From Saccopteryx bilineata (lineage: Eukaryota; Chordata; Mammalia; Chiroptera; Emballonuridae): 64,000 nt of DNA. The notes beneath the pieces were generated by a model. The model did not search any database. It was not told the origin of the DNA and saw only the letters and a program-made list of their open reading frames with translations. A program made the position numbers and the translations under genes. The stretch lies in contig NC_089496.1 of assembly GCF_036850765.1 (NCBI RefSeq), positions 100,588,267 to 100,652,266 of the forward strand. Direction: 5' to 3'. This document shows positions 34,001 to 49,000 of the stretch, one piece after another; positions within the stretch are counted from its first letter, which is position 1, and each line of letters opens with the position of its first letter.

Positions 34001-37000
34001 AATGGGCGCTTCTCCTATGTGCCCTGGCCGGGAATCGAACCCTGGTCCTCCGCACGCTAGGCCGACGCTCTACCACTGAGCCAACCGGCCAGGGACAAAC
34101 CATTGTTGAAAGGAATTCTCATTTTATATTTCCATTGGTAATGAGTTCTGGTTCCTTCACTTCTTTTTCTATGTTAGGGGTTGCCATCTCTTTAATTTTA
34201 GCCCCTGTTGTAGTGATATTTCATTGTGGTTTTAAAATGCATTTCCCTCACAATCAGCCATCTTGGGCAGCTTTTCATGTGCTGACTGGCTAATTATATA
34301 TTTAGTTCCTTTGTTTTTTCTATTTATTTTAGAGTGGAGGCACTCATGGCCTTGTTTTGTTATGGTTTCTTTGTTTTTTAGATAACTTTTTTTTTTTTTT
34401 GCCCAGATATTGATAGAATTTTTTTTCAATACTTTATATTTTAACAACTCCCTGGATTTTTCTACCTGTAAATATTTTCATTGTGTTTTTGTTTTGTATT
34501 TTTTTTTTTGTATTTTTCTGAAGTTGGAAACGGGGAGGCAGTCGGACAGACTCCCACATGCGCCCGACAGGGATCCACCCGGCATGCTCACCAGGGGGCG
34601 ATGCTCTGCCCCTCTGGGGCATTGCTCTGTTGCAACCAGAGCCATTCTAGCGCCTGAGGCAGAGGCCATAGAGCTACCCCCAGTACCCGGGCTAACTTTG
34701 CTCCAATGGAGCCTTGGCTGCAGGAGGGGAAGAGAGAGACAGAGAGGAAGGAGAGGGGGAGGGGTGGAGAAGCAGATGGGCGCTTCTTCTGTGTGCCCTG
34801 GCCGGGAATCAAACCCTGGACTCCTGCACGCCAGGCCGACGCTCTACCACTGAGCCAACCGGCCAGGGCCTTTTTTGTATTTTTTTTAAAGGCACATGAT
34901 CCACCATGTCAGAGGCTCCACTGGAGCAAAGTTTGCCCGGGCGCTGAGGATGGCTCTTTGGCCTCTGCCTCAGGTGCTAGAATGGCTCTGATTGCAGCAG
35001 AGTGACGCCCCAAGATGGACAGAGCATCACCCCCTGGTGGGCATGCCGGGTGGATGCTGGTAGGGCGCATGCGGGAGTCTGTCTGACTGCCTCCCCATTT
35101 CCAGCTTCGGAAAAATACACACACACAAAAAATAGTCTGTGTTCCCGGCCACAGGTTTTCTGTTTCCTTTGCTCCTTTCATAGCACACGTCCTGGGCTCC
35201 TTTTCAAGAGAGCTGGTGATGCTGCCAGTCTCTTTACCCTCTCATTTTCATCTTTGCACTCCTGTCTCTTCGTTTGGAGAGCACTTTAAAAGTTTAATCC
35301 TAACACCTAATTATAAACAGCATAAGCCTCTTCAGATAATATTGATGTGATTAATAGAACAGTGTTTGGTATGTCTGGTCTTTGAAAATGTCTGGCTCTG
35401 GGCAACAGATCATTTGGAACAAAATGTCCCGGGCTGTGTTTCGTAGGATCGCTGCGGTGTTCACGGTGCAAGCAGACGTACTACTGCTCCACAGTGTGCC
35501 AGGTACAGGACTGGTCGGCACACAGCATCGTGTGCAAACCTGTGCAGGAGAGGTGAGTCTGTGTGTTCTTACTCGTTGGAGAATTTTGAAACACTTGATT
35601 CTGTTGTTTTTTCTGATAGTAAAAGGATCAAATTGGGTAACTGCAGAAGTTCTTACTTTGCACTTTTTCATTGAGGTATATGCAGGGGTCCAGTTCACTG
35701 TCCCTCAGACCGTTGGAGGGCCGCCACATACAGTACTCCAGTACACTGACCACCAATGAAAGAGGTGCCCCTTCCGGAAGTGCGGCGGGGGGGGGGGGGC
35801 GGGGCGGGGCGGATAAATGGCCTCAGGGGGCTGCATGCGGCCCGCGGGCCATAGTTTGGGGGCACCTGGTAAAGTATACAAATATGAAATGAGCAACAGC
35901 TCTACATACTTACGGGTTTTCATGAATATAATTTTATTAGTTTGGACAAATTAAGAGTTAATATCTGAAGTTATCTTTTTTGGTAATGATTAGAGCGTTA
36001 TAAAAGTCTTACTTTTAGTTATATGTACTTGACTGAATTTTACTAAGGTAGAACTCTTGGATCTTACTTGTGTGCTATTTACCAGTTTACAAAACAGTGT
36101 CACATATACTGTATACTGTAACCTCATTTGCTTCTTAAAACTATGATTAATTGATGGAGTGGCTATCTCCACTTTACAAATAAGAAAACTGAGGGTTGGC
36201 CTGACCAGGCGGTGGTACAGTGGATAGATCATCGGACTGGGATGCGGAGGACCCAGGTTCGAGACCCTGAGGTCGCCAGCTTGAGCGTGGGCTCATCTGG
36301 TTTGAGCAAAAGCTCACCAGCTTGGACCCAAGGTCGCTGGCTTGAGCAAAGGGTTACTTGGTCTGCTGAAGGCCCACGGTCAAGGCACATATGAGAAAGC
36401 AATCAATGAACAACTAAGGCGTTGCAACTAAAAACTAATGATTGATGCTTCTCATCTCTCTAAGTTCCTGTCTGTCTGTCCCTATCTATCCCTTTCTCTG
36501 ACTCTCTTTGTCTCCAAAAAAGAAAAAACTGAGGGTTGGAGATTGTGGTTCTCTCTCTCTCATTAGGTGGCTCTTGGAAGAAGCACTCACGTGCCTAGGG
36601 TGGGCCATTGCATCAACGGCATTGCATAAACAGTTGTTACTACTGGGATTCTGTCTGGAAGAAGCTGTTTTGCTCTTTCTGAATTTCATTGAGAATTTAA
36701 TGTAATTGTCGCCCTTACTCTTAATTGGATCTGTACTATAAGTGTTATAATCATTTGCTTTATTTCAGTTTCTACAAACTTGAAGATAAGAAATCACCTT
36801 TTGAAACAAAAAACATGGAAGTGAAAAATGAGGTATGATACGGACTTATTTCTGCATTTCACTAGTGTTTATTTAAGCACAAAAGCTTTCCTGCTGAATG
36901 TATCTGTGCACCCTAGTGATTGATTTGGTGACTTTGGTCGTTGAGAATTGTTTCTGCCCAGCCTTTTTCCAAAAAGGACTTGCAGTGGCGGTGCCTGGGT

Positions 37001-40000
37001 AAAACTGCTTGGACAGAGCGAGTTCGTTCCCTGCGGTCCCTGCATTCCCACGTTCTCGAGCTTGTGTCCTGGATTCTAGTGGCGCCAGTTATCTAATGAG
37101 CTTTTTTCTGTTGATGCCTTTCTTCTGTTTGAATAACTTAGTTATAAATCATTCATAATCTGAAGAATTTTGGTTATGTCCAACTCACATAGAGATCATG
37201 TTGAGTCTTCTCTGGCTGGTATTGAAAAAGAAAGTTATCTAGTCCTGGCCAGTTGGTTCAGTGGTAGAGTGTCAGCCCAGCCTGTGGAAGTCTCGGAGTT
37301 GATTTCTGGCCAGGGCACACAGGGGAATGGCCCATCTGCTTCTCCACCCCTCCCCCCTCCTTTCTCTCTGTCTCTCTCTTCCCCTCCTGCAGCCAAGGCT
37401 CCATTGGAGCAAAGCTGGCCCCCGGGCACTGAGGATGGCTCTGATTGCAGTGGAGCAACACCCCAGAGGGGCAGAGCATTACCCCCTGGTGGGTATGTGG
37501 ATGGATCCTGGTTGGGCACATGCAGGAGTCTGTCTGTCTGCCTTCCTCCCTCGCTTCTCATTTTGAAAAAATACCAAAGAAAAGAAAAGAAAGTTGTTCA
37601 CATCTCAGTGGGGTTCCTGGTAGTTTTGTTCTATGCAGGGGCGTGGGGAGGTAGCATTGTTCCAAGACAGGGTGGCTGTTTCCTGTTCCTTAGGGACGAG
37701 TCCCAAGGTGAGGCGCCAGAAAGGCAGTTTCCTCCCAGGGACCACTGTGCTGAAATGTAATAAACCATGAATTCTCAGACCCTATCAAAAAATATATACA
37801 GTCTGACTTCCTCAAATAGTTACTCCTCCAAAAATGTTACTAAGTGCAAACTTAAAAACTAAACCCCTCTTTTTAATGAACTCATCATCTTCGCCATCAA
37901 GGCATGATTCTTGGGTGATCCCAGTGCAGTGTACACTGCCTATGGACAGTGGGTTTTAGGGCCTCTTGAACATGAACACTTGAACTCTTGAACAGAAGTA
38001 TCTCTGTTCTCTTATCCAAGCCTAAAAGTTAGGCTGTTTTGACCTGATTTCAGCAAATAATGTCTACAGTGTCATTGAAACATATTTGTGTGTGACTCTC
38101 TTCTGTGTTCTTCAAACCAGAATGACTTTCCACTTGGAGTTACTAAAGAAATAGCCATCAGTGGTGAAAAAATAATGTTTTCTGATTTGAGAAGTCTACA
38201 ACTTAGGAAAGCCATGGAAATAAAGGTATTTTTTGTTTAATCTCCATAGACAGAGATCCAAAGAACTATAGATTTTCTTTTCTTGTTTTCTATTTTGAAT
38301 TCATAAGTTAGCTTCAAAATATAACCAGATGAAATTGTTAAAGATTACAGAAACTTTTTGCAATATTTATTGTATCTTAGTTATAAATCTTTAAGAAATT
38401 CACATTTGCTTGTGTTCCCAGTGAATTATTGCATCTTCTTTATCTTTGAAAGGGTACAGTTACTGAATTCAAACACCCGAGTGACTTTTATGTGCAGTTA
38501 TATTCTTCAGAAGTTGCAGAATGCATGAACCAACTCTCTGCAAGCTTAAAAGAAGCATATGCGAATACAGTGAGCGAAGACAATTACATTCCCGTGAAGG
38601 GGGAAGTTTGTGTTGCCAAGTACACTGTCTATCAGGTAACCTCTATTGCAATGAATTATTTAAGAAGATGTTTTAATTTACTTTGGTTATATCCACTTGA
38701 AACCAGGGCTTTAATGATGCATTAGATGTCTTAAAAGCGAGACTGATCAGATGTGGGTTTTTCTTCCTCCCTCCATCTTCCAGGCTCTGACTGGTTACTT
38801 CCTCCCTGCGCCTGCGCTCTCTCCCCAGCTCTGTTTATAGGCTTCATAGGTGCTGGCTACAGACTGAGTGCTAGTCTGGAGCTTGGGTTTGTGTGTCTGA
38901 AGCATCAGTGTGTCATAGAATCCACTGGGCTAGGACAGCTTGGCAGTACTTCTGCATATTACAGTGGCCTAATTAGACAATTTTAGGGATTTCTTAGCAA
39001 GATTATTAGAAAATTGTGTCTCTTGTTAATCAAGTGCCCTGGAATAGAACAGTAGTCTTGCCTTTGCATGTCCTGTAGATTGAGAATTTTTAAACCTAAG
39101 ATTGTGAAATGCTGTTTCGAAGTAGAGTACCATTTTATTTCCTCGCAGACCTGGAACAGAGTCATGATTCAAGATGTTGACATGCTACAGAAGTCGGCAC
39201 AAGTCTTATATATTGATTATGGAAATGAAGAGTTAATTCCAGTAAACAGAATTCAGCAACTAAACAGAAACATTGACTTGTTTCCCCCTTGTGTGAGTCT
39301 CTTACTTTCTGAATTCCTAATAGTGTCCCAACAGAGCTGTTCTTTTGTTTTGATGGGCACACTGTTTGCTTGTTCTATTCTGCCATGAGTTCCTATTGGG
39401 ATATATTTTTTTATGTGGCTAAATACTCAGTTGGTTTGTTTTTGGCTAAGTACTACCTCAGGTAAGAAACTGTTAGCATTTTTAGGCACATCTTATCAAT
39501 CTGCTCTTTAAAAATAATCATTTTTGTATTTATTATACTATTTGAAAGTGACCTGAATTCGTATGGTTAATTGAGGGATAATTACTATTCTTATATCAAC
39601 TTCTCAAGCTTCAAGTCCTAAAAATCAAAGCATTGCAAATAAAGTACCTGAAGAGGAAAATAATTATATATAAAATTGTTTATCTGGTTAGTATTTGAAG
39701 ACCTTTGATAATATTTCTGCATGAAGCATATATGTATTTTAAAGTCTCCACATAATTAAGTAGAAATTTTCAAATGCAGATTTTTTTTTTAAGTAACTTG
39801 CACAAAATCTTTCAGGCCATAAAGTGCTTTGTGGATGGTGTTTTCCCAGCAGAGGGGAATTGGAGTCGTGATTGTATCAAAACTGTGAAGTCACTGTTAA
39901 AAATGGAGCAGTACTGCTCTGTAAAGATTGTCGACATCTTAAAAGAGGAAGTGGTAACCTTTGCTGTGGATGTTACGCTGCCAAGTTCAGGTAATATCGG

Positions 40001-43000
40001 AGTCTTTCTTTTAAATGGAATCTTGTTAAATGTTACTGTGTCTCCACCTGTTACTGGGAGAAGACATGGACACATGAAGTGAGACCAAGTAAGCTCTGTT
40101 CTGGGGTCATTCAGATTGTGATGAAAGCATGGCCTCAGCCCGGCCCTTGCAGTCGGCAGTTTGTAAAAGACATGACACAAGTTTTATAGAACTGAGTGGA
40201 CTGCAAGGCTGGATCTAGACTTCGTATGGGGATTAGGGTAACTGTATTATCCTTTTAATGCGACCATAATTTATGTGGAGGCCTGGTTTCTGCTCCTTTC
40301 TCTCTGCGTTCATTCATTCTTAGCATCATTGCTTCTTCTCTGAACAACCTTGCGTTTTGTTAGTTTTGAGACTGTAAGTATCAGTACGTTGTGTTCACGT
40401 TGTGGACATGGAAGCACTTGGGAATCCTGTTCTTGCATTCGGGCTTTCTATCTGTCTGAAATGTGACCTTTACGGAGTGCTTGTCATGGCCTCTCAGTTT
40501 CCACGGTCCACTCTTTTCCTTAGAGGCTCACTGTCAGCGTGTGACTCAGTAGAGAACGCAGTTAATCCTGTGGTGTAATTAAGAATGAAATCTGTGTTTT
40601 GTTTTACTGGTATATATGTTTCATACTATGACGTCAGCTTTTGGATATTATTTCAGAGAAGTTGAAGTGCTGGCTAACCTTTGTGTCAGCCGTACTTGAT
40701 ATCTGAGAAGAAGTAATCTCGTGCTTGAGTTCATTTTTTCCCATAAAAGGTGGTCTTTCTAAGCATGCCAGTGAGGTACTACTGAATCTTCTATGTTAAG
40801 CAGAATTTTGAAGTAAAATCATTGCATTAAGTTTTCTGCCAAGTGTTGATGGGAATTTTGCCTTGATCTTTAAAGCTGAGCATTACTGGCCCTGGCCGGT
40901 TGGCTCAGTAGTAGAGTGTCGGCCTGGCGTGCAGGAGTCCCAGGTTCGATTCCCGGCCAGGACACACAAGAGAAGCGCCTATCTGCTTCTCCACCCCTCC
41001 CTCTCTCCTTCCTCTCTGTCTCTCTCTTCCCCTCCCGCAGCCGAGGCTCCATTGGAGCAAAGATGGCCCGGGTGCTGGGGATGGCTCTATGGCCTCTGCC
41101 TCAGGCACTAGAATGGCTCTGATTGTGGCAGAGCGACGCCCCAGGTGGGCAGAGCATCGCCCCCTGGTGGGTGGGTGGATCCTGGTCGGGCGCATGCGGG
41201 AGTCTGTCTGACTGCCTCCCCGTTTCCAGCTTCGGAAAAATACAAAAAAAACCACACAAAAAAACTGAGCATTACTAAAACATATTTTGCACATAGATAA
41301 TGAACTAGTAAATTTGTCAGTATATTTATAGCTTTAATCTCTAAATCATGTAATTAAGACTCATTTGTTTTGTATTTATGCTTTTCCTTAATATTTGGTA
41401 TATATCTGAATGTAGGTCTGTTTTTTTTATCGTTTTTAGGAAAGGTCTTAGACCAGATGCTTGTAGAAATGGGATATGGCTTGAGACCTGAGGGAAAAAG
41501 TGCAGCTCAAAGTGAGTATACATGTTAACAGTGGACAGTATGGTGACTTCAGTTATTGAAGAGTATTTCCTCTACTAAACAGAAAAAGCACACTGTCATG
41601 GTGTCAGATTAATGGAAATGCTAATTACTCTATAAATTTTACACACTATAGAGCAGGGGTCTCAAACTCAACTCAGCATGTGGGCCGCAGAGCAAGATCA
41701 CAGCCGTTCGGCAGGCCGCACTAGGTCTACAAAAGGCAACTGTTACGCAACACTTTTCTCACTGCAGTTGAAAACAAAAAAAAATCAGTACAAAATTGTT
41801 CGGTGGGCCGCATGCGACCCGCGGGCCACGAGTTTGAGACCCTTGCTATAGAGGATGCTTTTTATTTTAGTAATATGTAATTTCTAATCTCAGTCTTCCC
41901 TGTTTAGCTTTCTTCCCTGTCTTTCAGATTAATTCTTGACATGATAATTACCAGCGATTATAAAATATTACAAACATTGTAACTCTCTGGATTGAGGGAT
42001 TTTTAGCTAACGTTTTCTTAGTTTAATTTCTTTCTCTTTGTTATTTGGGTGCTCCAGCAATAATTAACGGGGCTATAACATTCTGTTCTAGTAGAATGGT
42101 GTTTCTTTTTCAGTTTTTACTTTTTATTTGTGTGTGTGTACTTTTCATTTAGTCTAATGAGAACCAAGAATTTTTGCTGTGAGCATTTGTTATGAGCAAT
42201 ACCTAAGACCACGGCCTGGTCTTAGATATTGTTTCTTGTAGTCTGCTTTCTCCTTTACTTTGCTCTGTTACCAGTTACTGTCATGTGCTCTTAGCAATGG
42301 GGATATGTTCTGAGAAATGTGCTGCTAGGTGACCTGACCATTGTGCAGACATACGGTGTACTTACCCCACCGTAGGAGGAGCCTGCTGCTGTAACTGCGC
42401 GCTGTTGCTGCCTCTCCGTGGGCTTGTTTCCGGCAGCATCACCACACACTCAGGAGCGGTGCATTGCGCTGAGATATTACCCCGTCACCACGTGATAGGA
42501 CTTTTCCAACTGCATTATAATCTTGTCGGACCACCATCATAGAGCAGATTTTTTTTTTAATTTTTATTTAATTTATTTATTTTAGAGAGGAAAGAGAGAA
42601 GGAGAGAGAGAGACAGAAAGAGAGAGGAGAGAGAGATGGGGGAGGAGCTGGAAGCATCGACTCCCTTATGTGCCTTGACCAGGCAAGCCCAGGGTTTCGA
42701 ACTGGCGACCTCAGCATTTCCAGGTCGATGCTTTATCCACTGCGCCACCTCAGGTCATAGAGCAGATTTTATCTTTTTGTCTCCTGTCTGGATTCTTACA
42801 CTGCTGCCACTATGCTATTCCTGACACACAAATACCTGCTTTACTACTGCCCTGTGGATGTGTGCAGTACTGACTAGAGAAAAGGTTATAAAATGTGTGA
42901 ATAGGTGCAGCCCCGAGCCTTTTCAGAGGGACCCCACTGAGCAGGAATTGGTCGAGTCCTGGGGAGCGGAGGACTTTGGGGAGGGTGGAGGACAGCACAT

Positions 43001-46000
43001 GGTAAGGCCTCAAGCATGGTTGGGCCTGAAAAACTGAAAATTTGGGTTAATGAAACCAAACTTATTTTTCTGTTTCCGGATAAGGTGAGCCTGAAGATAC
43101 TGGGAAAATGGCAGTGGAAGGCAAAATTGTTGTAGACAGAAGAGATTTAATCCCCAAAGTGTTAACTTTGAATGTAGGTGATGAGTTTTTTGGTGTGGTG
43201 TCCCACATTCAGACTCCAGAAGACTTCTTTTGTCAAAAACTACAAAGTGGACGTAAGTACCTTTTCTCGATTTGCGCTCTCAAGATCACATACTTCAAGA
43301 GATTGAACATGTAGAAATGAAGATACTGTGTAGATTTATGTTTCTTTTAAGATGTGATCTATATCTACAGATAAGCTTGCCGAACTCCAGGCCTCCCTTA
43401 GCAAGTACTGTGCCCAAGTGTCTCCACGCTCTAATTTTTATCCGGCCATTGGTGACATCTGCTGTGCTCAGTTCTCACGTAAGGAAAGAATTGCTGAATT
43501 TTTACTTATAATTAAGTAACTACAGGTGTGATAGAATCTTCAGTTTGTAATGGATGGCTGTTTGAAACTTGAGTGTTAAGTGCACCAATTATGTTTTTAA
43601 ATATGTCCAGTTAAACTAAATCGAAGTGTGTGGCCGTGGGTGTGGGGTGGGGTGGGTAAAGGCGGTGTTGACTGTTGATCAGCCCTGCAGTGTGTGGAGA
43701 CTGGCGCGCTGTTCTGTTTACATCCAAATGCAAATGCGGAACCTCCATGCGTCGCATCTTCCCCGGTTTTCTTTGGAGTAGCGAGAGGGCTGGAGGCACA
43801 GAGGTGTCAGGCACAGCCTCTATAGTGCACGTCGAGATTGCTGGGCTTTGTGTTCTCGGCTGAAGGGAGGTCCAAGGAGGCCTCCAGGATAATGACCGCT
43901 CAGCTGGTGGCATCTGGTTGACACACGCTGCAAGTATTGTAAAATCAGCCTGCTCTGTGCCTTAGCACATGTCCATGGATTGATCAGGACCTTGTGGACT
44001 CACGTGTCCAAAACACATTCTTTGTCCTGCTGAGCTGGCCCCTGGGGAGATAAGGTATGGAAACTAATAATGATAGCGTGTGGCATAAGTAGACTGGTCT
44101 GGTAAGAATAAAGGGGATGTAGTCAGACTTTAAGGCTTCTGTAAGCAAAAGTAGCGATGCTGAATGAGCATTCATTGTTCAGTAAAGCTTGTTATTAAAA
44201 TTTACAAATAGCCATTTCTGAATTTGGGAGGAAATGCTTTGGTGCTCGTCTTCACCGGTAGTCGTTTGAGACCAAGTCTCCGTCTTTCAGAGGATGGCCA
44301 GTGGTACCGCGCCTCCGTCCTGGCGTACGCTTCTGAGGACTCTGTTTTTGTCGGATACATAGATTACGGAAACTTCGAAATCCTTAGCTTGAAAAGACTG
44401 TGTCCCATAACTCCGAAGTTGTTGGAATTGCCAATGCAAGCAATAAAGTGTGTGCTGGCAGGTAGGAAATTTTTATGGTCCCCATATTCTTCAACTACTA
44501 AAACCTCAGGAAAGAGTATTAGGTTGAAATTAAACTACTGATAAGATAAAGGAATATGTTTAGTTCCAAAATAATCCTTAATAGGACATTTAGGAAACAC
44601 TACCTAGTAAAACCAAATTTAATGTCTCCGTGGTTGAGAAATTGAGTGTTCTTTTGCTGTTTATAGAGCAGGGGTCGGGAAACTTTTTGGCTGAGAGAGC
44701 CATGAACACCACATATTTAAAAATGTAATTCCATGAGAGCCATACAATGACCCGTGTACGTTACGCATGATCCAATAAAAATTTAGTGTTGTCCTGGCGG
44801 ACCACCCGCAACCATGAACATGAGCTGTAGGAAATAAATGGATTGTAATACATGAGAATGTTTTATATTTTTAACGTTATTATTTTTTTCTTAATGATTT
44901 TTCTGTGAGCCAGATGCAGCCATCAAAAGAGCCACATCTGGCTTATGAGCCATAGGTTCCCGACCCCTGTTATAGAGCCTGCATTATTAATATCTATATA
45001 TTAGTTTGTTTTTGTTTTACAGAGACAGAGAGAGAGTCAGAGAGAAGATAGATAGGGCCAGACAGGAATGGAGAGAGATGAGAAGCATCAATCATTAGTT
45101 TTTCATTGTGACACCTTAGTTGTTCATTGATTACTTTCTCATATGTGCCTTGACTGTGGGGCTACAGCAGACCGAGTTACCCCTAGCCAGAGACCTTGGG
45201 TCCAAGCTGGTGAGTTTTGCTCAAACCAGATGAGCCCATGTTCAAGCTGGTGACCTCGGGGTTTCGAACCTGGGTCTTCTGCATCCCAGTCTGACGCTCT
45301 ATCCACTGCGCCACCACCTGGTCAGGCTGCATTATTATTGCGGTAATATCATAGAAGCCTATTAACTGCATGAAGTCGAGGGAAACTCGCCTGTAAAAGC
45401 AATAGAAACATTTCGAGTATGTGCTTAGCAATAGCTATATATGTACTTGTCCCACTCACAGCAGGGCCTGCTTTCCATGTCAATAATTGGCTTCTACAAC
45501 CTTGGTTTAAATGTACCCAAATTTAACTATTGTGGTAACCAATTATATGAATGATAGTTCCAAGCTTTTGCTGTTATCAGTATTCTTTTAACTACATTTT
45601 ACAACCTATTCAAGATAGTTTACTTAAGATAGGTTGCAAGATACAAGTATATTGCAAAATACATACATCCTCAGGAGGAAGGGAGATGTCAGTGGGTATA
45701 CTTGTTTTAATGTTTGTGATTGTTCTCTGGAAGGGGTTGAACTATTAGACACATGTACCAGAAATGTGGGAGGTAGTCAGTTCCTTCACACATGGGTGCA
45801 CCAAATAGATATTTCTGTATTATTTCATCTTGGCCAATTTGGATATGCTAAATATGAAATCATTTTAGTTTGCTTCATTACCAGTGAGGCCAAATGTTTT
45901 TGTGTAGATAACTCGGCTCTTACGCTTTATGAGCTAAGCATAACCTTGGGGTTGCTGATTTGTGAGTGCCCTTTCAGTAAGTGCTGCAAGTGTCTCATAT

Positions 46001-49000
46001 ACTAATATAGGGACCCGTGTTTCTTCCTGGGTCGTTCTCTGCTTTGTTTATGATTCTCTTAACAACGTTGTTGAGGCATAATTTACATATACTACAAAAT
46101 TCTCTGTCTTAGGTGTACAATTTAATTTTTAGTAAATTTACCAAGTTGTACAGTTATCACCATAACCCAGTTTCAAAACATTTCCCTCACCTGAATGAGA
46201 CTCATTTATCGTTAATTCTTTTTTTTTTTTTTTTTTTTTTGTAGTTTTCTGAAGCTAGAAACGGGGAGAGACAGTCAGACAGACTTCCACATGCGCCTGA
46301 CTGGGATGCACCTGGCACGCCCACCAGGGGGCGACGCTTTGCCCACCAGGGGGCAATGCTCTGCCCCCCGGGGCGTTGCTCTGCTGTGACCAGAGCCACT
46401 CCAGCACCTGGGGCAGAGGCCAAGGAGCCATCCCCAGCGCCCGAGCCATCTTTGCTCCAATGGAGCCTCGGCTGCGGGAGGGGAAGAGAGAGACAGAGAG
46501 GAAGGAGAGGGGGAGGGGTGGAGAAGCAGATGGGCGCTTCTCCTGTGTGCCCTGGCCGGGAATCGAACCCGGGACTTCTGCACGCCAGGCCGACGCTGTA
46601 CCACTGAGCCAACTGGCCAGGGCCTATCGTTAATTCTTGTTCCCAAGGTAACCAACTGGTAATCTCCTTTCTGTCTTTATAGATTTGCTTTTCTGGACAT
46701 TTCATATCAATGAAATTATGTTTGTTTTTTAACATATAAGTATAGAAACTTGATACAGGCTCTTTGTAATTTTGCCTTTATTTTTACGTGTAGAAAATCC
46801 TCTGCTCAAGTGCAACTTTTTGGTTCCAGTATTTGTCATAATTATTTAATATTTATTTACCTTTGTGGAAATTAGAAGCTGAATTTCGAAATGCTTGCTG
46901 GAAGAAATATATTAACATCCTTTAAAATTTTTTTTTTGTTAGGAGTAAAGCCACCCTTAGGAATTTGGACTCCAGAAGCTATTTGTCTGATGAAAAAATT
47001 TGTGCAGAACAAAATGATCACAGTGAAGGTGGTGGACAAGTTGGAAAACAGTTCCCTGGTGGAGCTCATAGATAAATCTGTGACACCCAACATCAGTGTG
47101 ACTCAAGTTCTCGTCGATGCAGGCTTTACCGTCAGGGGACAGGACCTAGTGACGGATAAACCCCGGGCCGTGAAAGAAGCCAGTGGTGAGTAGAATGTCA
47201 GTCAGACAATGCACATGCTGGAGTTCAGGAGGCTTCATGAATGTGTGGGTTCTTATACTTTCAAAAGGAATTGTGTTGAGTACCTGTCGTCTTTTTTAAA
47301 TCAGGCATTCATCTAACTACATTTAAGAGTGTGTTTAGGAACTGAAAATTTGTTTCAAGTTTTGTGGGTCACTGGCAGTTGAAGATCAGTAGGAAATATG
47401 AATGAATTTGAAATTTGAAATTCACCGAGTAATACTGATAAACTTTCTTGTAAATTTACTAAGAAAATCATTAAGAATCCCGATTTTCTTCCAGAGCAGG
47501 TTTCTCAGGCCATTTGTTTTTACAACATGCTCATGTATTTTCACAGTTCCCTTGGTTTTACAAGCAAAACTAAATCTATTGGCATGGACATGGGTCAGAC
47601 TTGCTGTTGACCAAGTAGTAGATGTTGTGGTCTGTGTGATATATAGTCCTGGAGAATTTTATTGTCAAGTGCATAAAGAGGACGGTAAGTTGACTCTTTC
47701 ATTTACAAATACATTGGTGGAGATCATAATTCAAGATGAGTTTACTGAGTGAAAAAGATACTTTCTTTCCAAGAAGGACCAAATGGCTATTTGTACTTCC
47801 AAGAAAGACTTGGTTGGACTCAGTTGCCTTTTATTCCATTTTAAGCCCTTATTTCTATTTTCAACCTTATATATTTTTTTCATCCATATATATGCATGTA
47901 TTTCTATTTCTCTCCTTATATTTAAACCAGTTTAGATTTTACAGAATGTCTGCCAGATTCAGTTTTGAAAATTAAATTTAATTGTTGATTTCATTGAAAT
48001 GCAACATACATATAAATAAATACCCAAATAAGAGTGCAGCCTAAATTATCACGGAGTCAAAACACTTTGTTTTTAACAAGGAGAAGGGAAAAGCATTTGG
48101 TATACTTAATAGTTGTTTGAGGATATACCTGAGATTTTATGATGAACATATTTTACAGATTAAAGAAAAATTTGTATTCTGTGTTTTTTTAAAAAATATT
48201 AAATGCTGAGTGCCTATTGTGTTTTCAGCTTTAACGAAACTCCATGATCTGAACAAGTCACTAGCGGAACTTGGTCAGCAGAAGTTGGCTAATGACTTTA
48301 AGGCAGAAGTAGGGAAACCTTGTTGTGCTTTTTTTGCAGGTAAGTTGAAGTTGGTGCAGTCTTTACCAGAACTAGTTGTTTCTTCACATTCAACCCTAAT
48401 ATTTTTATATTTAAATTTTATTGAATTTATTGGTAATGACATGGTTAATAAAATTACATAGGTTTCCTCAGCCCTTATTTTGAATGTGTATTTTCTTCCT
48501 GATGTTTAAGCAACTATTTTTCACACTTGAGGTTCAGTGATAATTTTTATTCTCCTCTCTTTGTAACATAGAACCTGTAAGTGATACTTTCATACCTTAA
48601 CTTTGTTAATCTTTGTTACATGCTTTTCTGACCTGAATTTCCAGATAATATTTTTAAAAGTTAGATAATGGAAGACCTGTTTACTATAGATTTATTGTTT
48701 CTTCTGGTCACCATGTGCATATTTAGAGGATAAACTTAATGAGACACCTTAATTTCATTGCGACACTCTTTCTACTATTTATTTTGTACATTATTTTACC
48801 AAGTAACAAAGCAGTCTGTCAGTAGTGGTGAGAGTATTCTAAATCTTCCAGACTGACAAACCTGTTCAAGTTTACTGTCTTACTCACATTCTGTTTATGT
48901 AAGGGTAGGTGATGAATGAAATCTTTCACTTACAGTAGATGGAAGAGTGTGGTGCTGTAAAAATTTTGGAGATAGTCTAAAAATTTAATGTTTTTCCTTG

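Larger units (their letters stand above)
32020..34495 (-). repeat. Composite L1 region broken up by SINEs
   Basis: The unique pieces 32020-32151, 32570-32800, 33380-33637 and 34100-34440 read as antisense L1 3' sequence, for example GAGTAGTATTCCATTGTATG at 33427 and GGGTACATGCCTACGAGAAT at 33572. Separate SINE insertions split them. Confidence 0.55.
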
